From Nymphaea colorata (Eukaryota > Streptophyta > Magnoliopsida > Nymphaeales > Nymphaeaceae): a DNA stretch of 64,000 nt. The notes under the pieces were generated by a model. It did no database searches. It worked only from the letters and a program-made list of their open reading frames with translations, and was not told the origin of the DNA. The stretch lies in NCBI RefSeq assembly GCF_008831285.2, contig NC_045145.1, forward strand, positions 14,276,040-14,340,039. The letters run 5' to 3'. Numbering within the stretch: the stretch's first letter is position 1; the number at the start of each line of letters is the position of its first letter. Position numbers and translations under genes: made by a program. This document shows, piece after piece, positions 12,182 to 25,435 of the stretch.

Positions 12182-12850
12182 TCTACAAGACAAGGGACGA
12201 ATGAAGTATCAGGCAAAAGGACTACCGAATCAAACATTAAAAAAATCAACAGCTGTGAACAGATAAATATGCACAAGCAGCGTTCTCATCCTCAAAAAGG
12301 ATCTGCTGACAAACGCATTACGTACGTCCGAAATCCAGCGGAAGTTACCGAACGTAAACAAATGAGGCCGACAATATCCTGAATTGAGACGCGAAACCTA
12401 GAGATATCACCTAAATTCCCAGATCCACAACGGATCGCTCGCCAAAAGCGAAAGGATAACTCCAGACGCTTCCCGAACACACGAACAACCTCTAATACCA
12501 TCCAAGCCGCAAAAAACGAGATGAGGACCTACGGTTTCGGAATCGATAATCTCAGAGCAAGTAAACCTAAACTCGAAAAGTTCACCTGATAGATCAATTT
12601 GAATTATCCATGAAAAAGGTTCATCAGGGAAACAAGAAACCAAAAACGAGGGGTAAGCAAACGCGTAAGATGAAGAAAAAATAAAGGAGAGTACCTGATC
12701 GTGGATCTGGAGGCCAATTCCACAATGCTCTTTGTCTCTCTTGCTCGCTCTCTCTGAGATATGCTGAGTAGAGCTCGCTCCCTACGTCCCTCTCGGATTC
12801 CTTATTTTGGCAAACGAGGGAGAGTCCCGGTCGTTTTCTCAAATGAGTGC
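12182..12850 (-). promoter_or_regulatory. 5' untranslated exon and leader intron of the CGR gene
   Basis: The coding start at 12141 is preceded by a good acceptor (cttgtag) at 12183, and a matching donor (ag/gtactc) lies at about 12694. A leader intron of roughly 510 bp (12183-12694) therefore separates the start codon from a first exon ending at 12695 and reaching to perhaps 12800-12850. The first exon is GA-rich on the transcribed strand. Leader introns of this kind often raise expression in plants; that role is inferred here. Confidence 0.6.
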
Positions 12851-14037
12851 TTTCCGTCCGTAGGGTAGGCGTAGAACGGAGAATTCATTCATAAAAGGGC
12901 ATGCAAGGGATGGATACGAAGGACGGCCGACGCTGTCGGCAGTTTCACAGCCGCGCTTCCTTCTCTCTCCCTCTCTTTAACCTTTCAGTTTTTACTGACG
13001 GTAAATAGTGAAAAATGGGAGGTGAATGTTTATTTAAAGTTTAATTTAAGCACTTAAAGTTTAAGAAAAGGCCTTTGCTTCTTCGTTTCTGATGTTCATT
13101 AAAGTTTTCTTCACAGTTCTTTTTACAAATTGAGGTCCCGAAATGAGACGAAAGCCTTCAGTTCCTCGTAAATTTAAAACCCCTGAAAAATGATACTTTC
13201 TTGATAAATTTAAAGAGGAATCTAGCATTCGTTTTTTTTTTCCATAACACACGGCAGTCAAGCTTCGGTCATCTGCGGCCGCCACGTGTATGTACAAGTT
13301 CTTGGGACGGTGCAAGTTATCGGAGGTCGGGTCGAAATTTGGATTGCGTTAGCTTAAAATGACAATACATCGGTCGCTAGAAGATCCAACCCATTCCCAT
13401 CCTACTTCTTAAACGGAATTGGATCTGGTCAGGTTTTTCTAGATCCATTTTTAATCAAAATTCGAGTACGAGTCGAATCTAAATATGGTGTGTAGGCTTT
13501 TAGTTTGATTTTATCATGGAGTAACTGAAATTGTAAGTTTGTTTATTTGTTCAGTTTGGATGAGGATCGAGCTGGAAAACAGAAATACCTTTATCCCTAT
13601 TTTGGAACAAGGTATTCTAGGCAATGAGAACCCACAAATATACTCGAAGTATATATATACTTCCTCTTTAAATATGTCTTTTTACGTGCGTATCCCAATA
13701 TCTTAAGTTGTCTTCCATATATGTAAGAGTCAAGTGTATGAGAATATAAAAATGAAAAATAAACCCTAATCTTTAGAATGAATTTTATGAGACGAAAAAT
13801 TAAAAACTGACAATTTTGGAACCTTGCAAAATTTGATAATATACATTTGATATTCATATTCTTTCTTGGATTCTCTGAATTTGAATGCTTTGTTTCCATC
13901 ATATGGTTGGATTTTTTGAAAAGCACGGTTCGATGTGCTTGAGACCAAGAAGTAACAACGGCATGGCAGGTAAGGGGACTTTAGTTTTATTTATGAACAA
14001 AATTCCGATTTGACAAAAAGGTGGGTTGATGATGGTG
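12851..14037. other. Spacer, no gene seen
   Basis: Promoter side of the CGR gene and 3' flank of the kinase gene. The 'gatccaaccc...ttggatctgg' words around 13385-13430 are of the kind seen in decayed plant transposons, but no ends can be defined. The 109-codon minus-strand frame at 13597-13926 is Lys/Phe/Ile-rich AT background with no family resemblance. Confidence 0.55.
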
Positions 14038-17000
14038 CTATTGGGTAGAGCTAGATTTGGAGAAGAAAGAAGTCGTATCGAAGTCGATGCTACAGGCGCC
14101 TGTATGGTCTATCAGATGATGGTGGTCGGCGCAGGCCATCATACGGAAGACCTTGGCGAGCGCCAACTGGTTGGTGGCGTCCGTCTCTTGCTGCTTGCTG
14201 TCTGCTGCTCCGTCCGCCGAGGGCGGGTGCTGCAGGCTGGACCGGTCCTCCTTCTCCAGCATCCTCACCACCTGACTCATCCTGGGCCTGCACTTGGGGG
14301 ACGGGTTCAGGCAGGAAGCGGCCACCTCCAGCACTCTGAGCACTTCGTCCTCCTTGCAGCGGGAGCCGTTTTGCAGTCTTGGGTCCAGAATGATGGTCAC
14401 ATCCCTCTCCTCTAGCACTTTCTCGAGCAGTGGCTGGCCCTGCAAAGTTGGGCGATGACGATCAACTGGTCATGTATGTCATCTTCTCAACCTCAATATT
14501 CTATGGATCCGTCTAGAACAATGTTTGAAACAATAGATTTTAGAAAAAATTAAAATTGGCTCATGAATCATATTAACAAAGGTTCGACTTTTTTTTATAA
14601 AAAAAAACATAAAAGATGTAATTTAAGGCAAATCATAAGTTTGATGGATCACGATAGTAGCTACATCAGATCCAATCTACCTCGTCTCCCTATATATATA
14701 TATTCGATGAACAAGGCTGCACCAACAACAGATCTAAGGTCCTTGGAATCAAACAGAGTTGTTCTATTCTTAGGTATTGATTCAACCAAATCAAATCACA
14801 AAGTGGGTATGTTCCTCATGTGAAGAGGGGAGAAATTAAATCAACCAAGATGACGCCTTTGAGGAGGCAGAGATACTACTTACCCACTCGGCAAGGCTGC
14901 CATAATCCGAATCCATTGCTGTGTCTATCGGCTTCTTTCCCGTCACAATCTCCAGCAGCAGCACCCCAAATGAATACACATCCGACTTGTCCGTCATCTT
15001 CCCCGATAGAGGATAATCTGGTGCAAGGTACCTGCGAGACAGATGGATATTACAGAAATGAGCTCGATCCGCCATTAACACCCACTGGACCAATGAACAA
15101 TTTCTCCATCTTTCAGAGTAAATTCTCTGGAGAAGATACTCACCCGAGCGTCCCAACGACGTGAGTTGTTACATGGCCGTATGGGTCCGACATGAGTATG
15201 GCCAACCCAAAATCTGAGACCTATAAATTAAGCATCTACTCTCATAATTATGATCACCCAGACTTGGAAAGAAAAAAGTGTTGAACTCAAGGAAGAATAC
15301 TCGTGGTGGAATAGATTCCTATATATATATATATATATACACACACCTTCGGATTGAAGTTCTGGTCTAGTAGAATATTCGAGGACTTGACATCACAGTG
15401 AATTATTTGGGGATGACCTGATACAAACAGTGATTGTTAATCAGTGCATAAATAATGACAGACAACTAACGTGGTTGAATGATGGGGAAGAGAACCAAAA
15501 GAAAAGAGAAGAAAAAAAGCTAATTAAGTTGAATGTACTGTACAATCTTGATGGAGATATGCGAGTCCGCGCGCTGCACCGACGGCGATGTTCATTCTCC
15601 GCTCCCAGTTAAGCAACTCCGGCATTTGGGACCCTGTGTATGCATAAAGAAGCTCATATATCTCTTAAGCAACTCAATAATTCAGTCATATAATACTGAA
15701 ACATGAACAGTATAAGCCACATATACTGCATATTAGTAAGTATTTTTTTTCGTATATATTTTCCCAGAAATATATATGAGCTTTTGGATTGTGTCAACTA
15801 CTTTCAAATTGGCTTTTGGAGTTGTGCCAACTTTGTTATTATGTGAGTATTTTCCATGCTCGGCCGTTGTTCTTGTTGTCCAACTCATTAAAGGGAAAGT
15901 ATTTTCCATAAAAATGAGTGGAGTGCTAATAGAACCAATATTTTGTTGGGTGAGAGGAAATAGATCATCTTTAGGATTGCTCCCTGATCATTCCTGTATC
16001 GCCGATTTCTTGCATAACATCAGCGATTGCAACTTTAAGAAACCATTTACTCAAATATAGCTTAATTCTAGTCAAGTTTAATACACGCATTTAAGTTTTT
16101 CCTTTTTCCCTTTTAGATGTGCAGTTGATCGGTTCTATCCTCAAGCAAAAAAATTCAAAAAAAAAAAAAACATAATTGTGATTGGAAAAATCGTTTTTAA
16201 AGGCTTGAAACATTGCTAAAAGCTTAGGAACCCTTCAAAGCGCACATATGAAGGTGAATTGGGGTTGGGAGAAAAAGGTCAAACCTTTCTCATTTTATCC
16301 CAAAACAACCCCTAGCTAGGGAAAAAAAGTCCCGGAAGAGAGATTTATTTTTCTTCCTTCTTTCCTCAAATTTTCTATCCCATGGCGCGCAAGAAATTTC
16401 CACAACAAGTTCCCTGAGGAAAATTTATGCCAAGAAATTTCTTTCCAAGCAGGTATTTTCTCTCTCATCCAAGTGTCTCAGTAAGAAGTAATAGGTTAAA
16501 AAATAGTAATAATAATAATCAAATGCAAGAAGAAAGTTTCAGGGGAGGAGTGCCTGCCATGGAGGTGCTGCTCGAGTGTGCCATTGAGGACGAACTCATA
16601 GATCAGAAGCCTCTGATCCTTGCAAATGCAGTAGCCCAAAAGCGACACCAGGTTCCGGTGATGGACCCTGCTGATGATCTCCACCTCCGCCTGGAACTGC
16701 CGCTCCGCCCGCGGAGATCCCGTCTTCTTCAGCCTTTTCACGGCAACCTCCTTCCCATCCGGCAGCCGCCCCTTGTATACGAAACCAAATCCGCCCTCCC
16801 CAATAAGGTTCCGCGCCGCAAACCCGTTGGTCGCTTCGGCCAGCTCCCCGTAATCGAACATGTAGCTCCATACCCACGACGCGGCCGGAGACAGCACCGG
16901 TGTCTCCGTTGACGCCACCGCCTTTTTGCCCGAGAAGGCTGGAGAAGCGTTTGAACTGCCCGTCATCAAAGCATCAACTCGATGAAAATTGGCCTTACTC

Positions 17001-17533
17001 GATTTCGACAAGTCAGCGTCGCTGTTCCGCCGCTGCTGGTTCGGCCGAGCTCTGTTTCTCAAGGACCAGAGAAGGGCTAATCCGACGGCGAGCACTACGA
17101 CAAAGGCCGCCGTGGCTCCTGTAACCGCAGCCGCTGGGAACCTGGAGGAACTCGACGAATTTCTCTCTGAGGGGAAGACCTTCGCAGCCGTAGCAGGATT
17201 GTGCCATTTCAACGGTGGCACCGGCAGAGGCAGCGACGGTCTTGGTGGTGGTGATGTTGACGGCACTGGTAACGGTGGCTGTGACGTTGGCGGTGATTTC
17301 CACGGCAGAACTGGTGTCAATTTCGGCCATCCAGTGGAGGTAGGGGAGGAAACAGAAGGAAGAGCCTGTTGCAGGTGGGGAGAAGGAGAAGGTGAAGATT
17401 TTGGGGAGGAATCAAGAGAAGCAGGGGAAGGAGAAGGCGAAGGTGAATTGTGAGTGTCGTCCTGTGAGAGAGGGGAAGGAGAAGGTGAAGGCGCCAAGAA
17501 GAGAGCGTGGGAAGGGAAGCGAGGAGGAGGCAT
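14038..17533 (-). CDS. PERK-like receptor kinase with HCD catalytic loop
   Basis: Six exons on the minus strand: 16558-17533, 15544-15633, 15347-15417, 15144-15220, 14884-15031 and 14038-14439. They sum to 1764 nt (587 residues). The ectodomain (1-115) is a Pro/Ser-rich, extensin-like stretch, and a single membrane span lies at about 134-157. The kinase domain begins at about 228, with GEGGFG at 245-250, the AVK lysine at 266, DFG at 382-384, APDY and a DVYSFG block. This layout matches the proline-rich extensin-like receptor kinases, which sense the cell wall at the plasma membrane. Two oddities stand out. The catalytic loop reads IIHCDVK (362-364 HCD), so the usual HRD arginine is missing. 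The first intron appears to start with GC: 'CATG/GCAGGC' is the only junction that keeps frame with 'ACAG/GGTCCC', and no GT lies nearby. No signal peptide is obvious, as is common in PERKs. ATG 17533 is the first Met of the frame. Confidence 0.88.
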
Positions 17534-20500
17534 CTGAATGGGAAGGGGACTCAGTTTTGGTATCTCATTTGGCCTTAGAAATTCAGTACAGGGAGTCTGC
17601 AGAAAGGAAGGAAAGAAGGGAGAGGGCTAAAAGAGGTCTGGCTGCCGACACCAACAGAAGGAGGAGGGCCCGACGTCCGAATTTTGATTGGTTTTCCATG
17701 AAAGGTTGATTCAGTCATACATTCTAAAGAAAAGAAAGGAAAAGACTCAAAAAGCAGAAAAAATAAACTTGATGATGGTGCTCTGTTTTCCTTTTTTTTT
17801 TTTTTTTTTTTACCATACGCCTGGACGGTGGGCATGAAAAAAAAGAGTTACGAATAAAAGCACCAAAATACTTGTTCGACAGTAGCAGTCGCCGGCGAGG
17901 GGATCTGGTACAAGCCTTATCTACATTACTATGTTTAAATACTTCTAGAATCTCACTATTTTAGGTTGTTTAACACCAATTTCGTCCATGTTAATGTGAT
18001 TTATATGGTTGGTTTAACAAGATCTATCCTCATTGGTCGCAGAAACCTGAAACGTGGCATCACTATAGCATTTTGAAACTTGATGCTTCTTCTTCTATCA
18101 TTGATTACCACATTCATATCGTCACCATGACATGAATAAAGAAAGACATGAAGATTCAAAATAACTGGGGGTCTCGTACAGAACCATGTGGATGAGCTCT
18201 TACGGAACCCGGACGGAGTTATTTGGTTTGCTATATTGTAATATTTAATTGGCAAAGTTGGGGTGTAGACAACCCTAAGAACTCTTGAGCAAATCAAATT
18301 GGTGATCTAAGGGAGTCACCTAGCTAACGTGTACTGACTTTTTGTCGGCACTTAGAGTAAAACTTGAGGTAAACACCTTACTTCAGATAGTTACAAACAC
18401 AAAAGATCTTACTTTTCCTTCTTTTACGCATGTTTTTTTTTTAAATTTTTTTAAAAGTGCACTCAACTTAAACCTTGCAAACAGGGGATAACTTAAGACT
18501 AAGCTGTAACTATGAGCTCTGACTTAACTGATAAAAAGCGTTTGATGCTATCAAACGTCGCCTTAAAGGAGTCTGTAGTTATTGCAAGTAGTGCGAAGGT
18601 GATCGGAAATCCCTATTCTTCACTTGCATCAGCTGCATGGTGGTGGAAGCGGCGGTAATGGCAAAAAGGAGGAGGTGAGTATTGATGAGCAAAGTATCAA
18701 AGAGGTCAGCTGCGGTGGCGAGCAACGTGAGAGAGAGAGAAGAGAAGGCGAGAAAGAATCGTTGATAACGTTAGCAATCTGACCATCGAGAATAAAGGGA
18801 GCTTAGAGAATAGAAAAATATTAAGTAAAAGGACGACAAAAGCAGAGGTGAGATAGAATGCATGCTTCAAGGCTCAAAAGTATGTGCTAAAATAGTTTTC
18901 CTTCGTCGTCAAAAAGATATCTTAAAATAGGTTCAAGGGGCGGCTTCGGAGGAATACAACAAATTCTGGACTTGTTTAAATACTTCCTTGGTCGGGGCCT
19001 AAAAATCTTACTTGGTTGTCTTTCTTTTTTTATCGGCTCATTCGGTTGATGTTTTGCAGTCGGGGCTGTTTTAGAATTATAGTAAGAAGGAGAGACCTTA
19101 AAGATTTTCATCAAGTGTGCATTTTCTCTTGATCCATAGTCTCTTCTTTTCTCATGATATCATTTATTAGGATCAAACAGTGACAGCCATGAGGGTGGCG
19201 ATGACGACAGCATTAAGGTGGCTTTGAGTGAAATCAACGGCAGCATTTTGCGTAAGGCCTCCAGAATTTTGATATCTACTTCCTCCCTCATCTTTTACCT
19301 TTTGCATTTCAAGCCGTTGAATATTTTAAAATGCATCTAATTCAAAGAAGTCAAGAATCATCAGCACTCAAGATATGACATTCAAAAGTTTTTTTTTAAA
19401 AAAAAATCTCTTTTAAGAGGAAAGGTAAACCACCCACTTTAATTCTTATTGTCATATGTCGGCGTCTGGCAATCAAGGACTAATTGGTCCTCGCAGGCAT
19501 TTATAATTATTATTTGGCGGGTCTCTTACTCGTACTAATCCGAGAAATCTAGCAAAATGAAGCCCTTCCTTGAGTTGGGGCGAAAAAGTTGGTCCACACA
19601 TGAAATGAGGCGCATTCAAGGCGGTGGGCGGAAGTTGATACAACAGCCCAGCCATCAGTAGAGTGAGTAGGTTAGGTCATTAAAAGGGAAAGGGCTCCTA
19701 ATCGTTTTTGAGAGTTGGTGGTGTTGGGTTCTCCATGAACATCAAAATCTTCATTATGTTCCATGTAATAGTAAGACGGCCTTAAAAAATTGGCACAGAG
19801 TTGAAGATTGATCACGTGCGTTAATATCCCTCTCTCCCTTTCTCACGTTTCCTCTCTCTATCTCTATCTCTCTCTTTATATTTATATAGATAGTAAGCTC
19901 AAATTTTAAATTTGATGGGGCACCTGTGTATAAATTAATAACAAGATAATTGAGAACATGTATAAGAAAATTTGATAACAGACTCCATGATAGAAGATTG
20001 ATGGTTCTTAAGAAAAGCAGACATTGTTCTGAGTTTGCATTCCCAAAGCGTAAGCGCGGGGCCAGGATTTGTCATGGGACCTGAACGCATTTCGTGTAGT
20101 TAAATCTCTTTTGCTCACAAAGTCGGTGATACTTTCAACTTTGTAAAAGGGAAGAGCTGGGTAATCACTTGCAATTAGGTGAAGACGCTGATGTTTTTAC
20201 TGTGGAGCTCTTTTGGAGAGCCGGTCTCGGCGATTCAAGAGGCATAAATGTGGAGATGTTAACGGATTGGATTTAAATTCAATACACCCTCTACCATATC
20301 CAGTTTATCCGAATCTGTCTTTTATTTTTACATCTGAATTGGAATCCAACTTTTAAATGCACAACCGAATCCAAGTTGCATTATATTATGATAAGAACCG
20401 TCTTTCAAAATATATGGGTATTGGATCAAAGACATATATTTATTTGAAATTACATCTGGATTCAAATCCAAATTTAGTCATGTAAACCGAACCCAAATCC

Positions 20501-22086
20501 GATCGGGTTGTCAATTCTTAAATCTGAAATCCGATTCTTATTCAGTGTTAAATTCTTTTTTTTTTAGTCTCTTTAAATATCTGATCCAATTCATTGACAT
20601 CTCTCTTAAGGGTTTAACAAATTAAAGGAAGCATTTTCATTAAATATTTTAAAATATTTATTTATTAGTTGCACCTTTACTCAATACTGAAATCACTGCT
20701 ATGAAGACCTAATTAAATAACCATGGTAGAACCACATATCTAGTGGACAATCAAGAACAAATAAATAAAAATTATTAAAGCAGTTAAAAATATTCTAGGA
20801 CGCATGTGCCAAAACGTGTCTGCTTGTGTCATGTTATGTTACATGGGAAATAAAAAAACTAAACGGGAGCTCCAAAACAATTGAAGTTCTAGTTAGTTCA
20901 CAACCCAAAAGATGACAGAAAAATGTGCATTGTGTTTACTTCTTATGAACCATGCATGCTTCAGGGTGACTTTGATCGTGTAAGATGACTTGATTTTTTA
21001 CCACCAGGATTTTGGACTTATCTGAGTTGTTTTTCTCAATTATTCACTTAAAAAAAGGTCAAAACCATTCGAACAAGTGATCAAATTATCAAAATAACTT
21101 GATGAAAGTGATTTGGGCAACTTATTCAAGAACAATAACCTTAGAAATACATTATTTCAGGGTGTAAAGTTAAACTGTCAAGGGCATAAAAATCAATCCA
21201 CAGCATGCTTTGTATCAAGAAAACTATGTTAAAAGATTCGTTATTATGAAATTAACTAAAAGCATTGCCACAGAGAGAGAGAGAGAGAGATCTGTCTTGC
21301 ACATGGGCTGGGAGACACATGGGGAACACTGGGACCTCTGCCCGAACAAAGGAAACGGATCCACGTGAGTGACAAAAGCAAAAGGAATCCATCTAAGGCT
21401 GCTCGATCAGTGGTAACTTCAAGCCCCTTTCAGTGACAGTTAGGATCCAGGTAGAGTTTTATCTCAAGGGTATGTTAAGTTCCTTTCAAATTCCAAAATT
21501 TTAAGTTGTTTTAAGTGATCTACTTGGCTGCTTTCAGCTTTTGTATATTCAACTATTAATATTGTTTTCTGGGTAATGTAGTAATTTTATTTTATTTTCT
21601 TTTGAATCACTAAATCTTTTGGCATTTTCATTACTATAACTTCGCGAACTGTAATGAAATCTTGATACACGTCCATTTTCGAGGATTCAGAGTTCGTTTC
21701 TTATCAACCAAACTCTCAGAACCGATTCAGATTGTTTCAAATTGTTGAAATTCACGTGACAGTTGTTTCATATTCTTTTACATGAACTTTTACGGCACCT
21801 CTCCTAAACGCGTGTACTATTGCATGATTGCGAATGTTCTCAATGGCCGTTCAATTATTAGAGCCATGATTGTTGGCATCATACTCTCACATCTCATAGT
21901 TATAATTTCAAGCGTTGGTGCATGTGTGGATCCACTGCTAGTTAATGAGTTAAGAGACTTAACATAGGTAGAGCCAATGTGAGCTTACTTAAAGGAGGCG
22001 GACCCGTTTCAGTGACCGAATTCTCTCAAGGGGTTGCCTGTCTTCAAAAATTTCTGGAGCCGTTCAAATATTGTGCAGTGGAAAAT
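17534..22086. other. Spacer between divergent kinase and PPR genes
   Basis: About 4.5 kb holding the promoters of both flanking genes and no recognisable gene. A T run lies at about 17792-17812, a CT-rich stretch at 19830-19875 and a GA run at 21273-21291. The 'ggattggatttaaattc...gaatccaacttt' words at 20260-20530 look like transposon-derived background. An in-frame extension to the left of the PPR start lacks an ATG. Confidence 0.55.
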
Positions 22087-24140
22087 ATGATCTATCAAGT
22101 GATATCCCTTTCATTCACCAACTGCCATAGACCTTTCGGCGCTTCAAGATTCAATAGATTTGCCACACTTGGACCCTTCCTTTGTTTAAGGACAAAGGTG
22201 AATTATTGTTTGCCATTAGTAATGACAGTCGGTGTTGCAACCACCACCACCGCAGCTGCTGGTATTGCTAACTTCAGTTTTACCAGGAGGAAATGGAGAA
22301 GACCGTCTAGCAGGCAAATTTTTGACTGCAATGTGAAAATTAGTGAGCTTGGTCGTTCTGGAAATATCAGGGCTGCGCGTCAACTATTCAACGAAATGCC
22401 TCAACGAGATGTAGTCTCATGGAATGCGATCGTTGCTGCCTACTGGCAGAATGGTCTTGCAGAGAAGGCCAAGTCACTTTTCCTCTCAATGCCGAAAAGG
22501 AATGTGGTTTCATGGAACTCAATGGTTGCTGGCTGCATTGAGAACGGCATGCTGGAAGAGGCGTGTGAGTATTTCCAGGAGATGCCGGAGAGAAGCTCTG
22601 CATCTTGGAACGCCATGATTTCTGGATTTGTTAAGTTTCGCAAGATCGAGGAAGCCAGAAAGTTGTTTGAGGCAATGCCTCAGAGGAATGTGATTTCTTA
22701 TACAGCCATGGTGGCTGGTTACGCAGAGAGGGGTGAGCTTGATGACGCTCGAGCTTTGTTCGATGGAACCCCGAACAAAAATGCAGTATCGTGGACTGTG
22801 ATGATCAATGGGTACGTGGAAAATGGAAGATTTGAAGATGCTCGGAAGCTCTTCCATGAATTTCCGGACAAGGATAATGTCGTTGTACTGACTACCATGC
22901 TTTCTGGGTACTGCAAGGAGGGTGACATGGAACTAGCAGAGGATATTTTCCAACGAATCCAACAGAAGGACATTGTATCTTGGAATGCTATGATTTCAGG
23001 TATACTAACTCCTTGTTTCTTTTAGTACCAAAGGCGTCATTAGTCTGTCCCTTGTTACTAGGATGTTATTGTCCGCAACACCACCATGCTGGTTGTGGTA
23101 CCTCTAGCAGTAAAAAACAAATTTGCAGCACAAAGTTATAATTCCCTACATATTCTTCTTCGCTGTTACGATCTTCTTATGTTTATCAAGTACATACTTT
23201 TGTCATCCCGCTAGGTTATGCACAAAACGGCCAGGAGGAGAAAGCCTTGAAGCTGCAGAATAAGATGCTCAGGTCAGGGATGAAACCTGACAGCTCCACT
23301 CTTACTGTGGTCCTTACAGCATGCGGAAATCTTGCTTCTCTGTGGCCAGGAAAACAGGCGCATGCAAATGTAATAAAATATGGTTTCAGATCGAACAACT
23401 CTACCTGTAACTCACTGCTAACAATGTACAGCAGATGTGGTAGTATTGGTGATTCTGACTCTGTGTTTGAAGAAATCCGGAGTCCAGGTTTGGTCTCCTG
23501 GAATGCTGTTATTGCAGCCCACGCACAGCATGGCCACCATAAAAGGGTGCTCAGTTTGTTCTCTTCAATGCAAAGTGATGGCCTGAAACCGGACGCCATT
23601 ACATTTAAGAGCATTTTATCTGTATGTGCACATTCAGGCAAGATACAGGAAAGCTTAGATCATTTCTATTCCATGGTTCCTGTTCACGGTGTTGTCCCAA
23701 CTGCTGATCACTATTCGTGCATGGTCGACATACTGAGTCGAGCAGGTCAACTAGATCAAGCATTTGCATTGGTCTGCGAAATGCCATTTGAACCAGATGG
23801 TGCAGTTTGGGGAGCTCTGCTCGGAGCATGTTGTGTCCATCAGAATCTGGAGTTGGGAGCACTGGCAGCAAGAAAACTTGCAGAGCTGGAACCCCATAAT
23901 TCAGGGCCATATATTTCAATATCCAACATATATGCAACTGCTGGCATGTGGAAAGATGTAACCAGGGTTAGACTGTCGATGAGGGAGAAAGGGGTGAAGA
24001 AGCAACCAGCTTATAGTTGGACAGAAATTGACCATGAAGTCCACTTTTTCATGGGAGGAGATGTATCGCATCCAAGGATCGACCAGATTCACGAGGAACT
24101 AGCACGGATCGACCTAGAAATGAAGTTGGCTGAGCATTGA
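22087..24140 (+). CDS. PLS-class PPR protein ending in E+ (one intron)
   Basis: Two exons: 22087-22999 and 23215-24140. The donor is 'TCAG/GTATAC' and the acceptor 'GCTAG/GTTATG', joining '...NAMISG' to 'YAQNGQEEKAL' in frame for 612 residues. It is an RNA-binding PPR protein, presumably for organelle transcripts. About a dozen 31-36-residue repeats are visible, most of them short S-type ('RNVVSWNSMVAGCIENG', 'RNVISYTAMVAGYAERG'). E and E+ motifs follow ('AVWGALLGACCVHQN', 'KKQPAYSWTEIDHEVHFF'). The protein stops at 'IDLEMKLAEH', so it has no DYW domain; such members usually need a DYW partner in trans for editing. I chose ATG 22087 as the first in-frame Met; ATG 22222 is an alternative. The N-terminus is Arg/Ser-rich and could be an organelle presequence. 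Confidence 0.9.
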
Positions 24141-24516
24141 AGGCCATCCCTTAATAAGAAGTCGCCCTGGCTCGTGCGATACATCACATTTCAATACGCC
24201 CTGTAATTAACTGTGAAGATGCCTGTAAATATGTAGCATCATGTATAGGACCTTCTACCCGACAAAAAAAAAAATGTATAGGAGGAGGTTGGAAAATTTT
24301 CATGTTTGGGCTCAGTCAACCCTCTACCATCAGCAAGAGGCAGCAATTTCGAATCTCCCATCGAACTCTATCGGAGAGGTAAATCTTTGGGGCCAAATCC
24401 TGTTTATCTCAATGTTCTCCAGTGCCACTCCGTTTCTGCTGTAAGCATTCTTTTCCCGCTAAGGGGCTCTGTTTTTGTTTGAACATTCTTTTTAAGTCTT
24501 TGTCTGTAAGACTGTA

Positions 24517-24568
<52 letters not shown>

Positions 24569-25435
24569 AAGGCTGTAATAGATGCAAGAAAAGGCCTATG
24601 GGTCATCGCTGCTTATCAACGCTTGATTGGTTACTTCAAAATCATGTTTGTCTATGTAATTAAGCTGTAACATGAGGTCTCTTTTGCTTTTCCTAAGCCC
24701 AAGGAGAAAAACCTGTGCTGAAACGTCACGCCAAGGGCAAAAAACCTGTATGAACTCTTTCTTTCTAATGCAAGGAGATATACCTAGCTTTGGCTTGTCT
24801 AATAGCTGATGCCTATAGTAATCAAATGCTGACCACCCGTTTGAGAGCCGCGGCCTGCACTACTCCAAGGTCTTTGGTTTTCTTACTCGATCTTGAATGG
24901 AAGTGCTGAGGGTCGTGTCTTTCCAGGTCGCTCATTTTTCAGTAGTCCAACCCCATAAAATGGGGTTTATCAAGTGAGCAGCAGAAAAGGTGGACATTTA
25001 TAATCTCTTGAGTCTTGGGTGAATAGAAATGAAACGTCAAATTTTGCATCTGTCCAATCAGTTGGCTATGCAACAGTAACCATGAGGAAAAAGTTGAATC
25101 ACTATGACGAAAACGGGTTACAAAGATTTATGTATAATACCGATGACAAAAAGGAACACAGATATTCATAATCATCTTCAGATTTCAACAAAGTAAGGAT
25201 CTGTCTCAATTCAAATGAAAAGAATAAGTACGCAATCACAAAGTAAGCCCGTCCGTCTCTTCCTCATATTAATTGTTCCCGATACTTAGCAACCAAAAGA
25301 CTGTCGTAGCGCAGCAGCAAGACGGCCAAACCATTATTAGTTTAATATCTCCAAAGAGATTCTGCAGGAATCCTGGAAAAGCATTCTCTAGCAACGGCGA
25401 GGAAGTTAAATGCCACATGACGTGGCAGCTTCTAC
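24141..25435. other. Convergent spacer with GA microsatellite
   Basis: 3' flanks of the PPR and COX6B genes. It holds a GA dinucleotide run at 24522-24566. No gene is seen; the 67-codon frame at 24241 is not supported by any motif. Confidence 0.6.

Noticed and set aside
16989-17453. 154-codon plus-strand frame with Gly/Glu-rich repeats
   Set aside because: It is the antisense shadow of the Pro/Ser-rich ectodomain of the PERK-like kinase.
21979-22086. N-terminal extension of the second PPR protein
   Set aside because: The frame is open leftward but has no ATG before 22087; the only initiator there would be GTG.
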